DNA of 54,000 bases, taken from assembly GCA_964654825.1 (NCBI GenBank), contig CAZZKG010000020.1, positions 1 through 54,000 of the forward strand, in the 5' to 3' direction. Under the pieces are notes generated by a model. That model was given only the letters and a program-made list of their open reading frames with translations, was not told the DNA's origin and made no database searches. This DNA is from CAZZKG01 sp964654825 (GTDB lineage: Bacteria; Gemmatimonadota; CAZMKB01). Made by a program: the position numbers and the translations under genes. Positions 18,382-27,213 of this stretch are shown here, in pieces. How positions within the stretch are numbered: position 1 is the first letter of the stretch; each line of letters starts with the position of its first letter.

Positions 18382-19558
18382 CTACAAGTTCCTCTTCCTC
18401 TGTATCCTTCGAGTCCTCTTGATCGAGGATCGTGACTTTTGCTCCGTCCTTGATACCGCTCTGGCCTACCACGATCACCATGTCGTCATGTTCCACCCCG
18501 GAGAGGACCTCGACGATCTGATTATTCGAAAATCCTTTTTCGAGCTCTATTTTTGTGGCGGTGCTCTCCTCGCTTGCCAGGAAAATGTACTCTCTGCCGC
18601 CGTCATAGACTATGGCGTCCCTGGGTACAAGAATGGCGTCCCCGTGCGTGCCGGTGACGATATAAACGTTTACGAACATTCCCGGCCTGACCTTCATTGC
18701 GCTTCCCTCGAGGCCGATAGTGACTTTAAAGGTGCCGCTGTTGGGGTCGACGACCGGACTGATCCGCTTCACCCACCCCGAGATTTCTTCGTCCTCCAGG
18801 AAGCTCGAACTGATCTTCACATCCTGGCCGATTCCGACCCTGTTGATCTCTCTCTCCGGAACGTAAACGACTGCGATCAAACTGTCGAGGTTGACTATGG
18901 AGAAGACTTTTGCGTTGGTAGTTATTCGGTCTCCTATGTTGATCATCCGTTCGGAAACAACGCCGTTTATCGGTGATTCGATCCGGGTATACTCGAGCAG
19001 GAGCTTTGTTTTCTGCCACTCCAGCTCGGCTCTTCTTCGTTCATACCCGGCGTTTTCAAATTCTTCGACACTGATGAGTTCATCGTGGTGCATGTGCTCG
19101 AGCCGCTTGAACTCGTTTTCGAGTTTGTGAAATGCGACTTCGGCTTTCGCCTCATCAAGGGCATACTCTTTATCGTCGAGCCGGGCGAGGACAGATCCCT
19201 TGCTGACGTGATCCCCCTCTTCGACGAGGATTCTGTCAACCAGGCCGGGGGCCTGGGAATAAATGTCAACACGGCTCTCCGTCTCTATGGTGGAACTCAG
19301 GAGAATATAGGAAGATATTTCACCGGTAACGGCACGCGTCACTTCCACCGGTACACCCTGGATTGTCTCATCGGGTGCTTTGGAATCCCCGGTATCGGAG
19401 CTGTCCTTATCGACCCGGGCGGTCGAGGTGCTATCCTCTCCCTCAGTATCCTTTCCCTTGTTGCAGGCAGCTCCCAGAAAGAGACAATTCGCGAGGAAGA
19501 GCGAGATAACCAGGATTTTAATCACACTCGGCAGGACCGGACGCATGCGCCACCTCAT
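18350..19558 (-). CDS. RND periplasmic adaptor lipoprotein (membrane fusion protein)
   Basis: 402 residues. The N-terminal signal ends in a lipobox (LFLGAAC), so the mature protein should be lipid-anchored, followed by an acidic Ser/Thr linker. Then come the MFP parts: a barrel-sandwich/lipoyl start (RVDIYSQAPGLVDRILV...GDHVSKGSVLARLDD), a short helical hairpin (about 150-190), a second lipoyl half (IESPINGVVSERMI), a beta-barrel and a membrane-proximal domain (HGDAILVPRDAIVYDGG). It bridges the two downstream RND subunits to an outer-membrane channel not found here. A second ATG at 19546 has a better ribosome site (GAGGTG) and may be the true start. The C-terminus overlaps the next gene. Confidence 0.9.
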   Translation of the reverse strand: MRWRMRPVLPSVIKILVISLFLANCLFLGAACNKGKDTEGEDSTSTARVDKDSSDTGDSKAPDETIQGVPVEVTRAVTGEISSYILLSSTIETESRVDIYSQAPGLVDRILVEEGDHVSKGSVLARLDDKEYALDEAKAEVAFHKLENEFKRLEHMHHDELISVEEFENAGYERRRAELEWQKTKLLLEYTRIESPINGVVSERMINIGDRITTNAKVFSIVNLDSLIAVVYVPEREINRVGIGQDVKISSSFLEDEEISGWVKRISPVVDPNSGTFKVTIGLEGSAMKVRPGMFVNVYIVTGTHGDAILVPRDAIVYDGGREYIFLASEESTATKIELEKGFSNNQIVEVLSGVEHDDMVIVVGQSGIKDGAKVTILDQEDSKDTEEEELVVDSTEHSQNI

Positions 19559-19805
19559 TTCCCTTTTGCAACATAAATCGTGTTCGGTTTTATTCTTATT
19601 CAGTACTACTCTTCGAAATAGTGTTAAGTTTCAAAAAAACAATGTTTTTTAAAGAAAAATATCCCACGGGACACCCGGAAAGATAAGTATTTTCATCGGT
19701 GAATTCCACTCGCACGGTGCAGACCGGAATTTTCCTCGACCTGTCAGGAAATCACAGGGGTAGACGAGTCTCGAAGTGTTATCAGTCTATGAGAAGATTC
19801 CCGTA
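19559..19805. other. Intergenic region upstream of the RND operon
   Basis: AT-rich gap between the cytochrome-porin gene and the RND adaptor, both on the minus strand. It should hold the RND operon promoter, but no hexamer pair with good spacing stands out. A short CGGG/CCCG hairpin followed by T-rich sequence (about 19660-19680, minus strand) might weakly terminate the upstream transcript. Confidence 0.35.
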
Positions 19806-21044
19806 TCAGAACGCCACAGCGGCCTGGACGCCCAGTTGATCATTGTCCACATCCGGCTTCCGGCTCCCTTCGTGGAAAAGCTGGTACTCGATCTTGAACA
19901 CTACCCTGCTCGCCGGATAGTACCCGAAACTGAAGACGAGTTCCCTTGTGTCCTTGTTTCCATTCGAGATTTCCCTCCCCAGGGAGTCCCCGCGATCGAG
20001 ATAATCGAGATCTCCGAATCTGACGGTCGGCCGGTATCTGTTGCGGAAGAGGTGGGAAGCCTGGATAAAATATCCCGACATTTCTCCGTCCTCGGTGGGT
20101 GAAGGGTTTTCCGACCCTGCCTTCATATATTCCCCGTATATTTCGATGATATCGGTGTTGAGCATACAATGAACACCGAGAAGGGTGAGGTCGAGATCTC
20201 CGGCATCATTCCACGCTCCCCGGTACACGGATCCACCCACCTCGATCCTGTCACGGAAGACGAAGTTGAGTCTACCCCCGAAGGCTTTATCCTCGTTGTT
20301 GTCCCGATATTGTCTGCTCCCCCGCAGATTTGGGCCGCTCCCGAGACCGTTGATCGTGTACACATCACATCCAAGAGAACTGGTTTCCGTTAAGTTGAAG
20401 AAACCGTGAAGGTCTACACCGACATCTTTCCAGGCACTTACTCCTATCTCCCTCGAGATCTGGGGCCTGGTGATCGCGTAGTTTCTGATGGGGTCGTGAA
20501 AATCGTCGAACCGGTTGAACGGTGTGAGCATGGCTCCGATGCGAACAGCCATGTTGGGCATGAACCGGTAGTCGATAAATGCCTGTTCGACGAACGTGTT
20601 GTCACCTTTTCCGCCGTGCTCGAGCTCAAATTCCCCGAAGTAGTAAATGTCTTCGGTTGCCCAGCCCGCAAGCGAGACGGCCAGGTAATGGATGTCGAAG
20701 TTCTTCGTCTTCTCTTCGGTCTGGAAATACTCCGTGTAAAGATACCCTCCGAGCCTCGGGCCGTATGAGGCGGCCCCGGCGGTCCCCTCCTTCTGACCGG
20801 AACCCGTCACGTAGTCGATGATCGTGTCGTATTCGGATGTTGTGAGCGCAGCTCTGTCCATCATCGATCTGACGATCCCCGGCCATTCATCCACCGAATA
20901 CCGGTCTGGTTCATAGGGGACGTGACACCTGCCGCACTTCCGCTCGTACAGCGATTTGCCCTGGTAACCGGAGACTGTTCCGGTGTAGAGGAGGAGAAGT
21001 GAGATAAAAAATAAAAAAACCAGGTTGCTCGTGTGTTTTGACAT
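19806..21044 (-). CDS. Cytochrome c domain fused to an outer-membrane beta-barrel porin
   Basis: 412 residues from the ATG at 21044, chosen because AGGAGG lies five bases upstream; the longer frame to 21263 has no such site. Signal peptide (about 1-26), then one c-type heme site CGRCH (37-41) in a ~60-residue domain of the small mono-heme type (KCGRCHVPYEPDRYSVDEWPGI cut short here; then MMDRAALT). From about residue 95 to the end it is beta-barrel-like: alternating strands, Gly/aromatic-rich turns, and a terminal AVAF typical of outer-membrane proteins. The barrel resembles OprO/P-type porins. The fusion implies heme held at the periplasmic mouth of an outer-membrane pore, perhaps for electron transfer or redox sensing. 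Confidence 0.75.
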   Translation of the reverse strand: MSKHTSNLVFLFFISLLLLYTGTVSGYQGKSLYERKCGRCHVPYEPDRYSVDEWPGIVRSMMDRAALTTSEYDTIIDYVTGSGQKEGTAGAASYGPRLGGYLYTEYFQTEEKTKNFDIHYLAVSLAGWATEDIYYFGEFELEHGGKGDNTFVEQAFIDYRFMPNMAVRIGAMLTPFNRFDDFHDPIRNYAITRPQISREIGVSAWKDVGVDLHGFFNLTETSSLGCDVYTINGLGSGPNLRGSRQYRDNNEDKAFGGRLNFVFRDRIEVGGSVYRGAWNDAGDLDLTLLGVHCMLNTDIIEIYGEYMKAGSENPSPTEDGEMSGYFIQASHLFRNRYRPTVRFGDLDYLDRGDSLGREISNGNKDTRELVFSFGYYPASRVVFKIEYQLFHEGSRKPDVDNDQLGVQAAVAF

Positions 21045-21291
21045 GACGTCCTCCTTTGCTCTGCTTGGAGCGTGTATTAGCTGTGGCTGGACAAAAATAC
21101 AGGGATATTTCGGGGATGCAATATTTTTGAATTCTAACCGGGAGAGGGCCGTTTCGACGTCCCTCACAGGATCAGTAAAATTTCCTCCGATTACACTATC
21201 ATGGACAATCATGAAATGTGAACAGCCACACTTTCGTAATCTCGCTTCGGAAAAACCCTGCATCGCGATGGAAACACTCGAGGGAAACCTC

Positions 21292-21320
21292 TTGACATGT
21301 ATCGTGGGTTATGGTACAAT
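21292..21320 (+). promoter_or_regulatory. Sigma-70-type promoter with a long leader
   Basis: TTGACA, 17-nt spacer, TACAAT. The next start codon on this strand is at 21592, leaving an untranslated leader of about 265 nt. The leader has no convincing open frame with a ribosome site. I do not recognise a known riboswitch in it. Confidence 0.7.
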
Positions 21321-21591
21321 CAAATCAGGTCGTCCGGTTTCTGTATTGTAAGATTGTTCACATTCAACACTCCCGATTTCCGTCCACCACACACGATCCT
21401 CGTCCGGCGACTTGCAAGTATGACAACTTATCATTTCCGGTGCTCAGGTATTTCAGATATCTCCAGTCTCGCAACCGATAGACGGTCTCCGGGAAGCTGT
21501 TTTCCGAGAGGAGGTGAATGCCGGCGATTCTGTTTCGTCATCGATTCGTATGGTGATCTGCAGGTAATTATTTTAAGAAGGAGATCGTATC

Positions 21592-22890
21592 ATGGGTAAA
21601 AAAAGTATTTTCCTTATACTTGCACTCGCAACAGTGAGCTTTCTTGTTGTTTCGTCGATGGAAAGTTCAAGGCAGGCGACTGCTTTCCCGCTGGATGAGA
21701 AAGAAGCCGTCAACCTCGGCCCCCTGATGCAACAGCCGGCTCCCCCGAATGTTCCATTCGCGGCATGTGATGTTCTGAGGGATAACTGCGGCCCCGTCAC
21801 TCCGGGGGGTGAATCGGTCTTCATCGCAGACGGTGCATACAACAGCCTCGAAGGGACCCTGTTCTTCGTCGATGTCCCTTCGGGCAGTGACGGTATATTT
21901 CAAGTCGATCCCGCGACCTGTTCCAAGATCACTGCTTCATATTACACCGTGAACAGCGGTGTATCCCAGAGAGGCATCGGTTATGATGCCCAGTTCCATA
22001 ACGTCTGGGTTGGCGGATGGAACGACGGATGGCTGAATCAGCTCAGTGCGGATCCACCCTATGGTACAATTGAGAACAGTTACCTGGGTATACCGATCGC
22101 TTCGATCGCCGTGGATCCGGTGAACAGACTCCTCTTCATCGGCACGAATGAAAATCCCGACAAGCTCTACGTCTATGACGTCACCATCGGTGACCTCGGA
22201 GATCTCCTCGGTGTGTGGTCCGTTCCCTGGCAGTCCGAATCCGACGGTTATGACATGGCGGGAATGGCTTTCGATAATGACAGTGGCCAACTTGTCATGA
22301 TCAACCAGTACGGTGGCGGCGTGGCCCCGTGTAGCAGGGAGGCTTTTGATTTCGACCTGGAAAACGGTCTCACGGGCGCAGGATCCTGTACGCTGGACAA
22401 TACCGAATATGCCTGGGGCCTCGCCCTCGTCCATGACGGCGATCCCGAGCCGAACACATTCACGGCTTACTGCCCTGACATCGCTCCGTTCGCTCCACCG
22501 TTCGACCTCGACGAATACGGCAATCAGCCATTCGACATGTGTTTCAAGGACCAGTACAATAATGAGTACTGGTTCAACGTCAACATTGCGGAGCATTATA
22601 TCTATGGAGAGGTGATCAGCATGCAGGGATGTGATACGCCGATCTACTATCTCCAGGGCAGTTTCTACTTCACTAACTCCGGAATCGAGTTCCAGTTTTC
22701 GGCCGCGAACCCGCTCGGCGACGCCGATCAATGCGTCCCCGCATACATGCTGAAAGGTAAGAAGGTAGGACCAGATTGGCAATTCATGTGGTATTATCCT
22801 GACGAGGCCTCGGGAAGCCAGCCGGCGGTCCTCGTTCCGTGCGGCTCGGATGTGCCGACTCCGGGCACCGGCAGAGGTATGTTGAAATGA
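21592..22890 (+). CDS. Secreted protein of unknown function
   Basis: 432 residues with a clear signal peptide (basic start, hydrophobic core about 6-22, likely cleavage near residue 30). The mature part looks beta-rich: repeated segments such as GGESVFIADGAYNSLEG, GIGYDAQFHNVWVGGWNDG and IASIAVDPVNRLLFIG suggest propeller-like blades. It has paired Cys residues (AACDVLRDNC; CSKI; several later) that could form disulfides outside the cytoplasm. The C-terminal ~110 residues include FDMCFKDQYNNEYWF and CDTPIYYLQGSFYF, a separate beta domain. It ends in a Pro/Gly-rich tail without the FlgD-like module. Strong ribosome site (AAGGAG). No family recognised. Confidence 0.75.
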   Translation: MGKKSIFLILALATVSFLVVSSMESSRQATAFPLDEKEAVNLGPLMQQPAPPNVPFAACDVLRDNCGPVTPGGESVFIADGAYNSLEGTLFFVDVPSGSDGIFQVDPATCSKITASYYTVNSGVSQRGIGYDAQFHNVWVGGWNDGWLNQLSADPPYGTIENSYLGIPIASIAVDPVNRLLFIGTNENPDKLYVYDVTIGDLGDLLGVWSVPWQSESDGYDMAGMAFDNDSGQLVMINQYGGGVAPCSREAFDFDLENGLTGAGSCTLDNTEYAWGLALVHDGDPEPNTFTAYCPDIAPFAPPFDLDEYGNQPFDMCFKDQYNNEYWFNVNIAEHYIYGEVISMQGCDTPIYYLQGSFYFTNSGIEFQFSAANPLGDADQCVPAYMLKGKKVGPDWQFMWYYPDEASGSQPAVLVPCGSDVPTPGTGRGMLK

Positions 22891-22896
22891 AAAGAC

Positions 22897-22924
22897 TTGA
22901 CCCTTCCCAGTGGGCTGATATAAT
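22897..22924 (+). promoter_or_regulatory. Sigma-70-type promoter of the murQ operon
   Basis: TTGACC, 16-nt spacer, TATAAT, starting 6 nt after the stop codon of the preceding gene. It gives the MurNAc recycling operon its own transcript. Confidence 0.7.
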
Positions 22925-22996
22925 TGATAAGGATTTCAGGTGATCTCTGTCACCTGATGGATGGAAGTCGGCACCGGGTCCTCACGGGGAAACTGT

Positions 22997-23962
22997 GTGA
23001 CGAAAAATCGATCAGACACATCATCCCACTGGGAGAAACTCTCAACCGAGGCGGTCAACCCGGCAAGCCTCGATCTCGACACCCTCTCCGCAGATGCAAT
23101 CGTCGATCTGATGAACAGGGAGGACAGGAATGTCCTCCGGGCTGTCAGGCGTGAAAAAAAGGGGATTGCGAGAGGAATCGAGACAATCGCCGAATCGCTG
23201 CGGGGTGGTGGGAGAGTCTATTACGTGGGAGCGGGGACCAGCGGCAGGCTCGGTGTCCTCGATGCCTCTGAATGCCCTCCGACCTTCGGTACGGACCGCT
23301 CGCTGGTACGGGGAGTCATCGCCGGGGGACCCAAAGCGGTGTGGCGATCGGTCGAAGGTGCCGAAGATGACCCGGAAGCGGGTAGGAGAGCTCTCTCGAG
23401 GAGGGTCAGAAAAGGCGACGTCGTCATCGGAGTAAGCGCTTCAAGCGTCACCCCATTCGTGCGGGGAGGGCTCGAAGGGGCCCGGTCTAAGGGCGCCAGA
23501 ACGATTCTCCTGACCTGCATCCCTTCAAAATCTTTCGTTCTCGAAAATGTTCTCGTCGATGTGCTCATCTCGCCGGTCGTCGGCCCCGAAGTGCTCACCG
23601 GTTCGACCCGCCTCAAGGCCGGTACGGCGACAAAGATGGTTCTCAACATGCTCTCGACTGGCAGTATGGTGCTCCTCGGAAAAGCATACGGCAACCTAAT
23701 GGTAGACCTGAAGCCCTGGTCACGAAAACTCAGGGATCGGTCGGTGAGGATAGTCCAGATGGCTTCGGGCCTCGAGCGGGAAGATGCGCGGAGGTATCTC
23801 AGAAAAGCGGACTGGGACACGAAACGTGCCATCGTCATGGCTATGCTTAGGGTGACTAAGAAGCAGGCGAATGAAATGCTGGAGAAATCCGGAGAAAATC
23901 TGCGGGAGGTGATCGGCCGTCCACCTCACTACGCCGAGAAGATAAAGGGGAAGGGTAAGTGA
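22997..23962 (+). CDS. murQ: N-acetylmuramic acid 6-phosphate etherase
   Basis: Cleaves the lactyl ether of MurNAc-6-phosphate to give GlcNAc-6-phosphate and D-lactate, a cytoplasmic step of peptidoglycan recycling. The protein carries the SIS-domain signature GAGTSGRLGVLDASECPPTFG split over about residues 78-98 (motif shown in part), plus VSASSVTPFVRG and the late STRLKAGTATKMVLNMLST region, all typical of MurQ. About 321 residues from the GTG at 22997, which matches the family N-terminus; an ATG at 22961 would add twelve atypical residues. It overlaps the kinase gene by 4 nt (GTGA), so the two are probably translated together. Confidence 0.9.
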   Translation: MTKNRSDTSSHWEKLSTEAVNPASLDLDTLSADAIVDLMNREDRNVLRAVRREKKGIARGIETIAESLRGGGRVYYVGAGTSGRLGVLDASECPPTFGTDRSLVRGVIAGGPKAVWRSVEGAEDDPEAGRRALSRRVRKGDVVIGVSASSVTPFVRGGLEGARSKGARTILLTCIPSKSFVLENVLVDVLISPVVGPEVLTGSTRLKAGTATKMVLNMLSTGSMVLLGKAYGNLMVDLKPWSRKLRDRSVRIVQMASGLEREDARRYLRKADWDTKRAIVMAMLRVTKKQANEMLEKSGENLREVIGRPPHYAEKIKGKGK

Positions 23963-24960
23963 GCAAGCATGAACCGGGTTCCTCTCTCTATGCGGGAATA
24001 GACGGCGGTGCAACGAGATCCCGGTGTTTTGTCGCCTCCAGGGACGGTGAGGTCGTGGGTCATGGAGAAGCAGGCCCGGCCAATCCGCTGAGAGTGGGGA
24101 TCGATACCGCCGTGGAGTCACTGACCGACTCGGTGAACCGGGCCCTGCACGAGGCCGAAGCTGCACAAAGTGATCTCGCGGCGGCATGCTTCGGAGTGGC
24201 GGGGACACGCAGGGGGACTGTCGGCGAAGATTTAGCCGCGGAACTTAAAAAAAACATCGGCGTAGCTGACGTGACGGTGGTGACCGACGCCCGTGCCGCT
24301 TTCACCGGGGGTGTTCCCGATGGGGTCGGAGTCGTCGCACTCGCCGGCACCGGTTTTGTGGCTTTTGGTATGAATCGGCGTGGAATGTCCCGGTATGCCG
24401 ATGGTCTCGGCCCTCTCCTAGGTGATGAGGGAAGCGCGTATTCTCTCGGATACGAGGCACTGCGCAGTGTCGCACGGGAACTCGACTGGAGAGGTCCCAC
24501 GACACGGTTCACCGACCTGGTACTCGAATCCCTTCAGATAAAGGATCTGGATTCTCTCCTGCGTCTGGCATCTAAAGGCGCTCTCGACACCACCCGGATC
24601 GCAGCGCTTGCACCGTTGGTGCTGTCGGCATGTGATTCGGGGAGTAGTGTAGCCGGGTTGATAGTGGAGGTAGCCGCTTCCCGGATCTCTGATTCGGTGA
24701 GGGTGGTCGCTGTCGATCTCGAGCTGACAAAGGGGAAGTTTCACGTTGTCCTGTGGGGAGGTCTCTTCGAGGAAGTGAATCCGCTCAGGATGAAGGTGGA
24801 AGAACTCATCACCGGGGGGATACCGGGTGCTCTGGTCATGAGACCACTCATGCCGCCTGCTGCCGGGGCTCTCGCCATCGCCATGTCCGGCAGAGATTCT
24901 TTAAAAATTGTTGGAAACTTGGCGAAGCTCAGGGAAACGGAGGAAGCGTTTTGGTCCTGA
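23959..24960 (+). CDS. BadF/BadG-type sugar kinase, probably MurNAc/GlcNAc kinase
   Basis: 333 residues of the ASKHA kinase fold: phosphate-1 loop GIDGGATRSR, phosphate-2 region VVALAGTGFVAFG, and a GDEGSAYSLG motif as in N-acetylglucosamine kinases. Placed between MurQ and NamZ, its likely role is to phosphorylate free MurNAc (and perhaps GlcNAc) at O6 to supply MurQ, as MurK does elsewhere. The start is a GTG inside the murQ stop (GTGA overlap). Its end overlaps the NamZ start by 10 nt, so the three genes form a tightly coupled operon. The sugar specificity is inferred from context. Confidence 0.8.
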   Translation: MSKHEPGSSLYAGIDGGATRSRCFVASRDGEVVGHGEAGPANPLRVGIDTAVESLTDSVNRALHEAEAAQSDLAAACFGVAGTRRGTVGEDLAAELKKNIGVADVTVVTDARAAFTGGVPDGVGVVALAGTGFVAFGMNRRGMSRYADGLGPLLGDEGSAYSLGYEALRSVARELDWRGPTTRFTDLVLESLQIKDLDSLLRLASKGALDTTRIAALAPLVLSACDSGSSVAGLIVEVAASRISDSVRVVAVDLELTKGKFHVVLWGGLFEEVNPLRMKVEELITGGIPGALVMRPLMPPAAGALAIAMSGRDSLKIVGNLAKLRETEEAFWS

Positions 24961-26117
24961 CCGGAATCGACAGACTGTGCGAAGGGACTGCGGGATACCC
25001 GTTCCGCGGGAAGGCAGCGCTTTTAACCAACCAGAGCGGTGTGACGCGTAATCTCAGGAGCACCGCCGATGTCTTGGCCACACTCACCGGGATCGAGCTT
25101 TCCCTCCTTCTCTCACCTGAGCATGGTCTGTACGGTGAAGTTCAGGATCAGGTACTCCTGGATGAGCAGAAAGACCCTCTCTCGGGACTTCCGATTGTAA
25201 CGCTGTACGGAGACCTTCGACAACCCGAACATCGTCACCTCGAACATGTCGATCTCGTTTTCGTCGACATCCAGGACGTGGGTTCGCGATACTACACCTT
25301 CGTCTACACGATGGCACTGGCGATGCGGACAGCAAAGGAAACCGGCACTCGGGTTGTCGTTCTCGATCGACCGAATCCTGTAGGGGGCGAAACGCTGGAA
25401 GGAAATGTCGTACAGGAGGGATACGAGACCTTTGTCGGGCTCTTCCCCCTCGCAGTGAGACACGGTATGACCATCGGTGAACTGGCCCTCTTTTTCAACG
25501 ATCACTGCGGTATAGGTTCAAAGCTCACTGTGGTCCCTACAGAGGGATGGACACGGGATATGTACTGGGGAGATACCGGCCTTCCATGGATCCCACCTTC
25601 ACCGAACATGCCGTTGCCCGAGACGGCTCTCGTCTACCCCGGGATGTGTCTGCTGGAAGGGACCAACCTGTCCGAGGGCAGGGGGACGACAAGACCATTC
25701 GAGGTGTTTGGAGCACCCTTCATCGATCCGAAAAAGCTCCTGGATGAGCTGTCTTCCCTCCCGCTCCCGGGTGTGACCTTCCGTCCCCTCTTTTTCGAAC
25801 CGACGTTCAGCAAATGGGCCGGCAAGCGGTGCGGCGGCCTCTGGGTACATGTCAGAGACAGACTCAGGTTCAAACCATTCCTGACTGCAGTTGCTATACT
25901 CGGGGAAGTCAGGAGCACTTACGGTGAGTTTTTCAGCTGGCTCGATCCTCCGTATGAATATGAGGAAACAATCCTTCCTATCGACATGCTTCTCGGAACT
26001 GATTCAGTGAGAATGGCTATCGAGCGGGGAACGGGCATCCGTGAAATAGAGGAATCATGGGCAGACGAGCTTGAAACGTTTGGAAATGTCAGAGAGAAGT
26101 ATCTCCTTTATCGCTGA
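24951..26117 (+). CDS. namZ: NamZ-type exo-beta-N-acetylmuramidase (DUF1343)
   Basis: 388 residues from the TTG at 24951, which has GGAGG at good spacing and agrees with the family N-terminus; the frame is open to 24753 but that part overlaps the kinase in another frame. DUF1343 signatures: ALLTNQSGV, LLSPEHGLYG, VDIQDVGSRYYT, DRPNPVGG, and SEGRGTTRPFE. NamZ enzymes release N-acetylmuramic acid from the non-reducing end of peptidoglycan fragments, supplying the kinase and MurQ. No signal peptide is visible from this start, so the enzyme may work in the cytoplasm on imported fragments, or be exported by an unseen route. Confidence 0.88.
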   Translation: MVLTGIDRLCEGTAGYPFRGKAALLTNQSGVTRNLRSTADVLATLTGIELSLLLSPEHGLYGEVQDQVLLDEQKDPLSGLPIVTLYGDLRQPEHRHLEHVDLVFVDIQDVGSRYYTFVYTMALAMRTAKETGTRVVVLDRPNPVGGETLEGNVVQEGYETFVGLFPLAVRHGMTIGELALFFNDHCGIGSKLTVVPTEGWTRDMYWGDTGLPWIPPSPNMPLPETALVYPGMCLLEGTNLSEGRGTTRPFEVFGAPFIDPKKLLDELSSLPLPGVTFRPLFFEPTFSKWAGKRCGGLWVHVRDRLRFKPFLTAVAILGEVRSTYGEFFSWLDPPYEYEETILPIDMLLGTDSVRMAIERGTGIREIEESWADELETFGNVREKYLLYR

Positions 26118-26311
26118 ACGCATCTTTCCCTTCAGATATTCACTTTCAAACAACCCTTGTGAAAAGGAGCCTTTCCCCCTTATATTTTAATTCGATTCCT
26201 CGTATTATCGTTACCCGACGGGTTCTTTCCGGTCGGGAGGAAATTCGACATCATCCTTCCGGGACCGGGAACTGCCTTCTGATACAGGTCGGTTGTCCCT
26301 GAACACGAAGG
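26118..26311. other. Intergenic region
   Basis: Gap before the BrkB-like gene. A weak promoter-like pair (TTGTGA, 18 nt, TATATT at about 26158-26187) is the only signal seen; no terminator or gene. Confidence 0.3.
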
Positions 26312-27211
26312 ATGTCTGTCAGCTGTATGCTCTGGTCGAGGGTAAAGAATTTTTTTCATTGTTATTTTGGAGGTTTGAGCGCCAGGATCGATGAGTACCA
26401 CATCCTGCTTCTCGGTGGGGGAGTGGCGTTTTCTGTCCTCCTCTGCGTCATCCCGCTCATTCTCGTTGTCATTTCCATACTCGGAAGTGTTCTCGAGGCG
26501 GCTTCGGTTGAGGTCCAGGTGGGAACTTTCATTGACACGATCATCCCCTACCCGCACTACTCAACCTATGTAAAGGACATCATTTTTTCCCGAATCGATG
26601 AGGTGATCACCCATAAAAGACTGGCCGGATACATCGGGGTCATCGGTCTCCTCATCGCCGCAAGCAGCCTGTTCAGCAGTCTGAGGACTGCACTGAACAC
26701 CATCTTCGGAGGAAGAGCAGGCAAACCTCTTGTCATAGGTAAACTCAGAGACATCGGAATGATCCTGCTCGTACTCACTTTTTTCCTGATCTCGACGACT
26801 ATTCTGCCCATACTCGAAGTGATGAAGGAATCGGCACTCCAGCTGGGTGTGAGCAACTACCTGGGTATCGAAACTCTACTCGGGAGTTCTTTTTCAATCG
26901 TCACCTATTTTATAGTTTTTTCCATATTCTTCATCCTCTACTACTTTATTCCCTATGAACACCTGGGGAAACGGGTTGTAGCCGTGAGCGCTTTCTGGGC
27001 CACCGTTCTGTGGGAATTGGCCAGGCAGGGGTTCGGTTATTACATTGCCAATTTTGCGGTAGCGGGAAAAATATTTGGAACGTACGTTATGGCAGTGATG
27101 GTGATCCTCTGGATCTACTTCTCGGCCATCGTCTTCATCCTGGCAGCAAGTATAGGCCAGCTCTACCGTGAGCGAAGGGTGGAGCGAGAGATGGCAGAAG
27201 GGGAGGTGTGA
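26312..27211 (+). CDS. YihY/BrkB family inner-membrane protein
   Basis: 299 residues with about six membrane helices and the family pattern: an early GGGVAFSVLLCVIPLIL segment, the SSLFSSLRTALNTIFGG motif, and a last pair of helices around WATVLWELARQGFGYYI and GTYVMAVMVILWIYFSA. Family members are often annotated as ribonuclease BN by old error; true function is unknown, with roles in envelope integrity or transport suggested. The next gene (LapA-like) starts 2 nt after this stop codon, so they are co-transcribed. A Met five codons later (26327) is another possible start. Confidence 0.85.
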   Translation: MSVSCMLWSRVKNFFHCYFGGLSARIDEYHILLLGGGVAFSVLLCVIPLILVVISILGSVLEAASVEVQVGTFIDTIIPYPHYSTYVKDIIFSRIDEVITHKRLAGYIGVIGLLIAASSLFSSLRTALNTIFGGRAGKPLVIGKLRDIGMILLVLTFFLISTTILPILEVMKESALQLGVSNYLGIETLLGSSFSIVTYFIVFSIFFILYYFIPYEHLGKRVVAVSAFWATVLWELARQGFGYYIANFAVAGKIFGTYVMAVMVILWIYFSAIVFILAASIGQLYRERRVEREMAEGEV

Positions 27212-27213
27212 AA

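Noticed and set aside
21937..22782. 281-codon minus-strand open frame
   Set aside because: Lies wholly opposite the secreted protein at 21592, which has a promoter, ribosome site and signal peptide.
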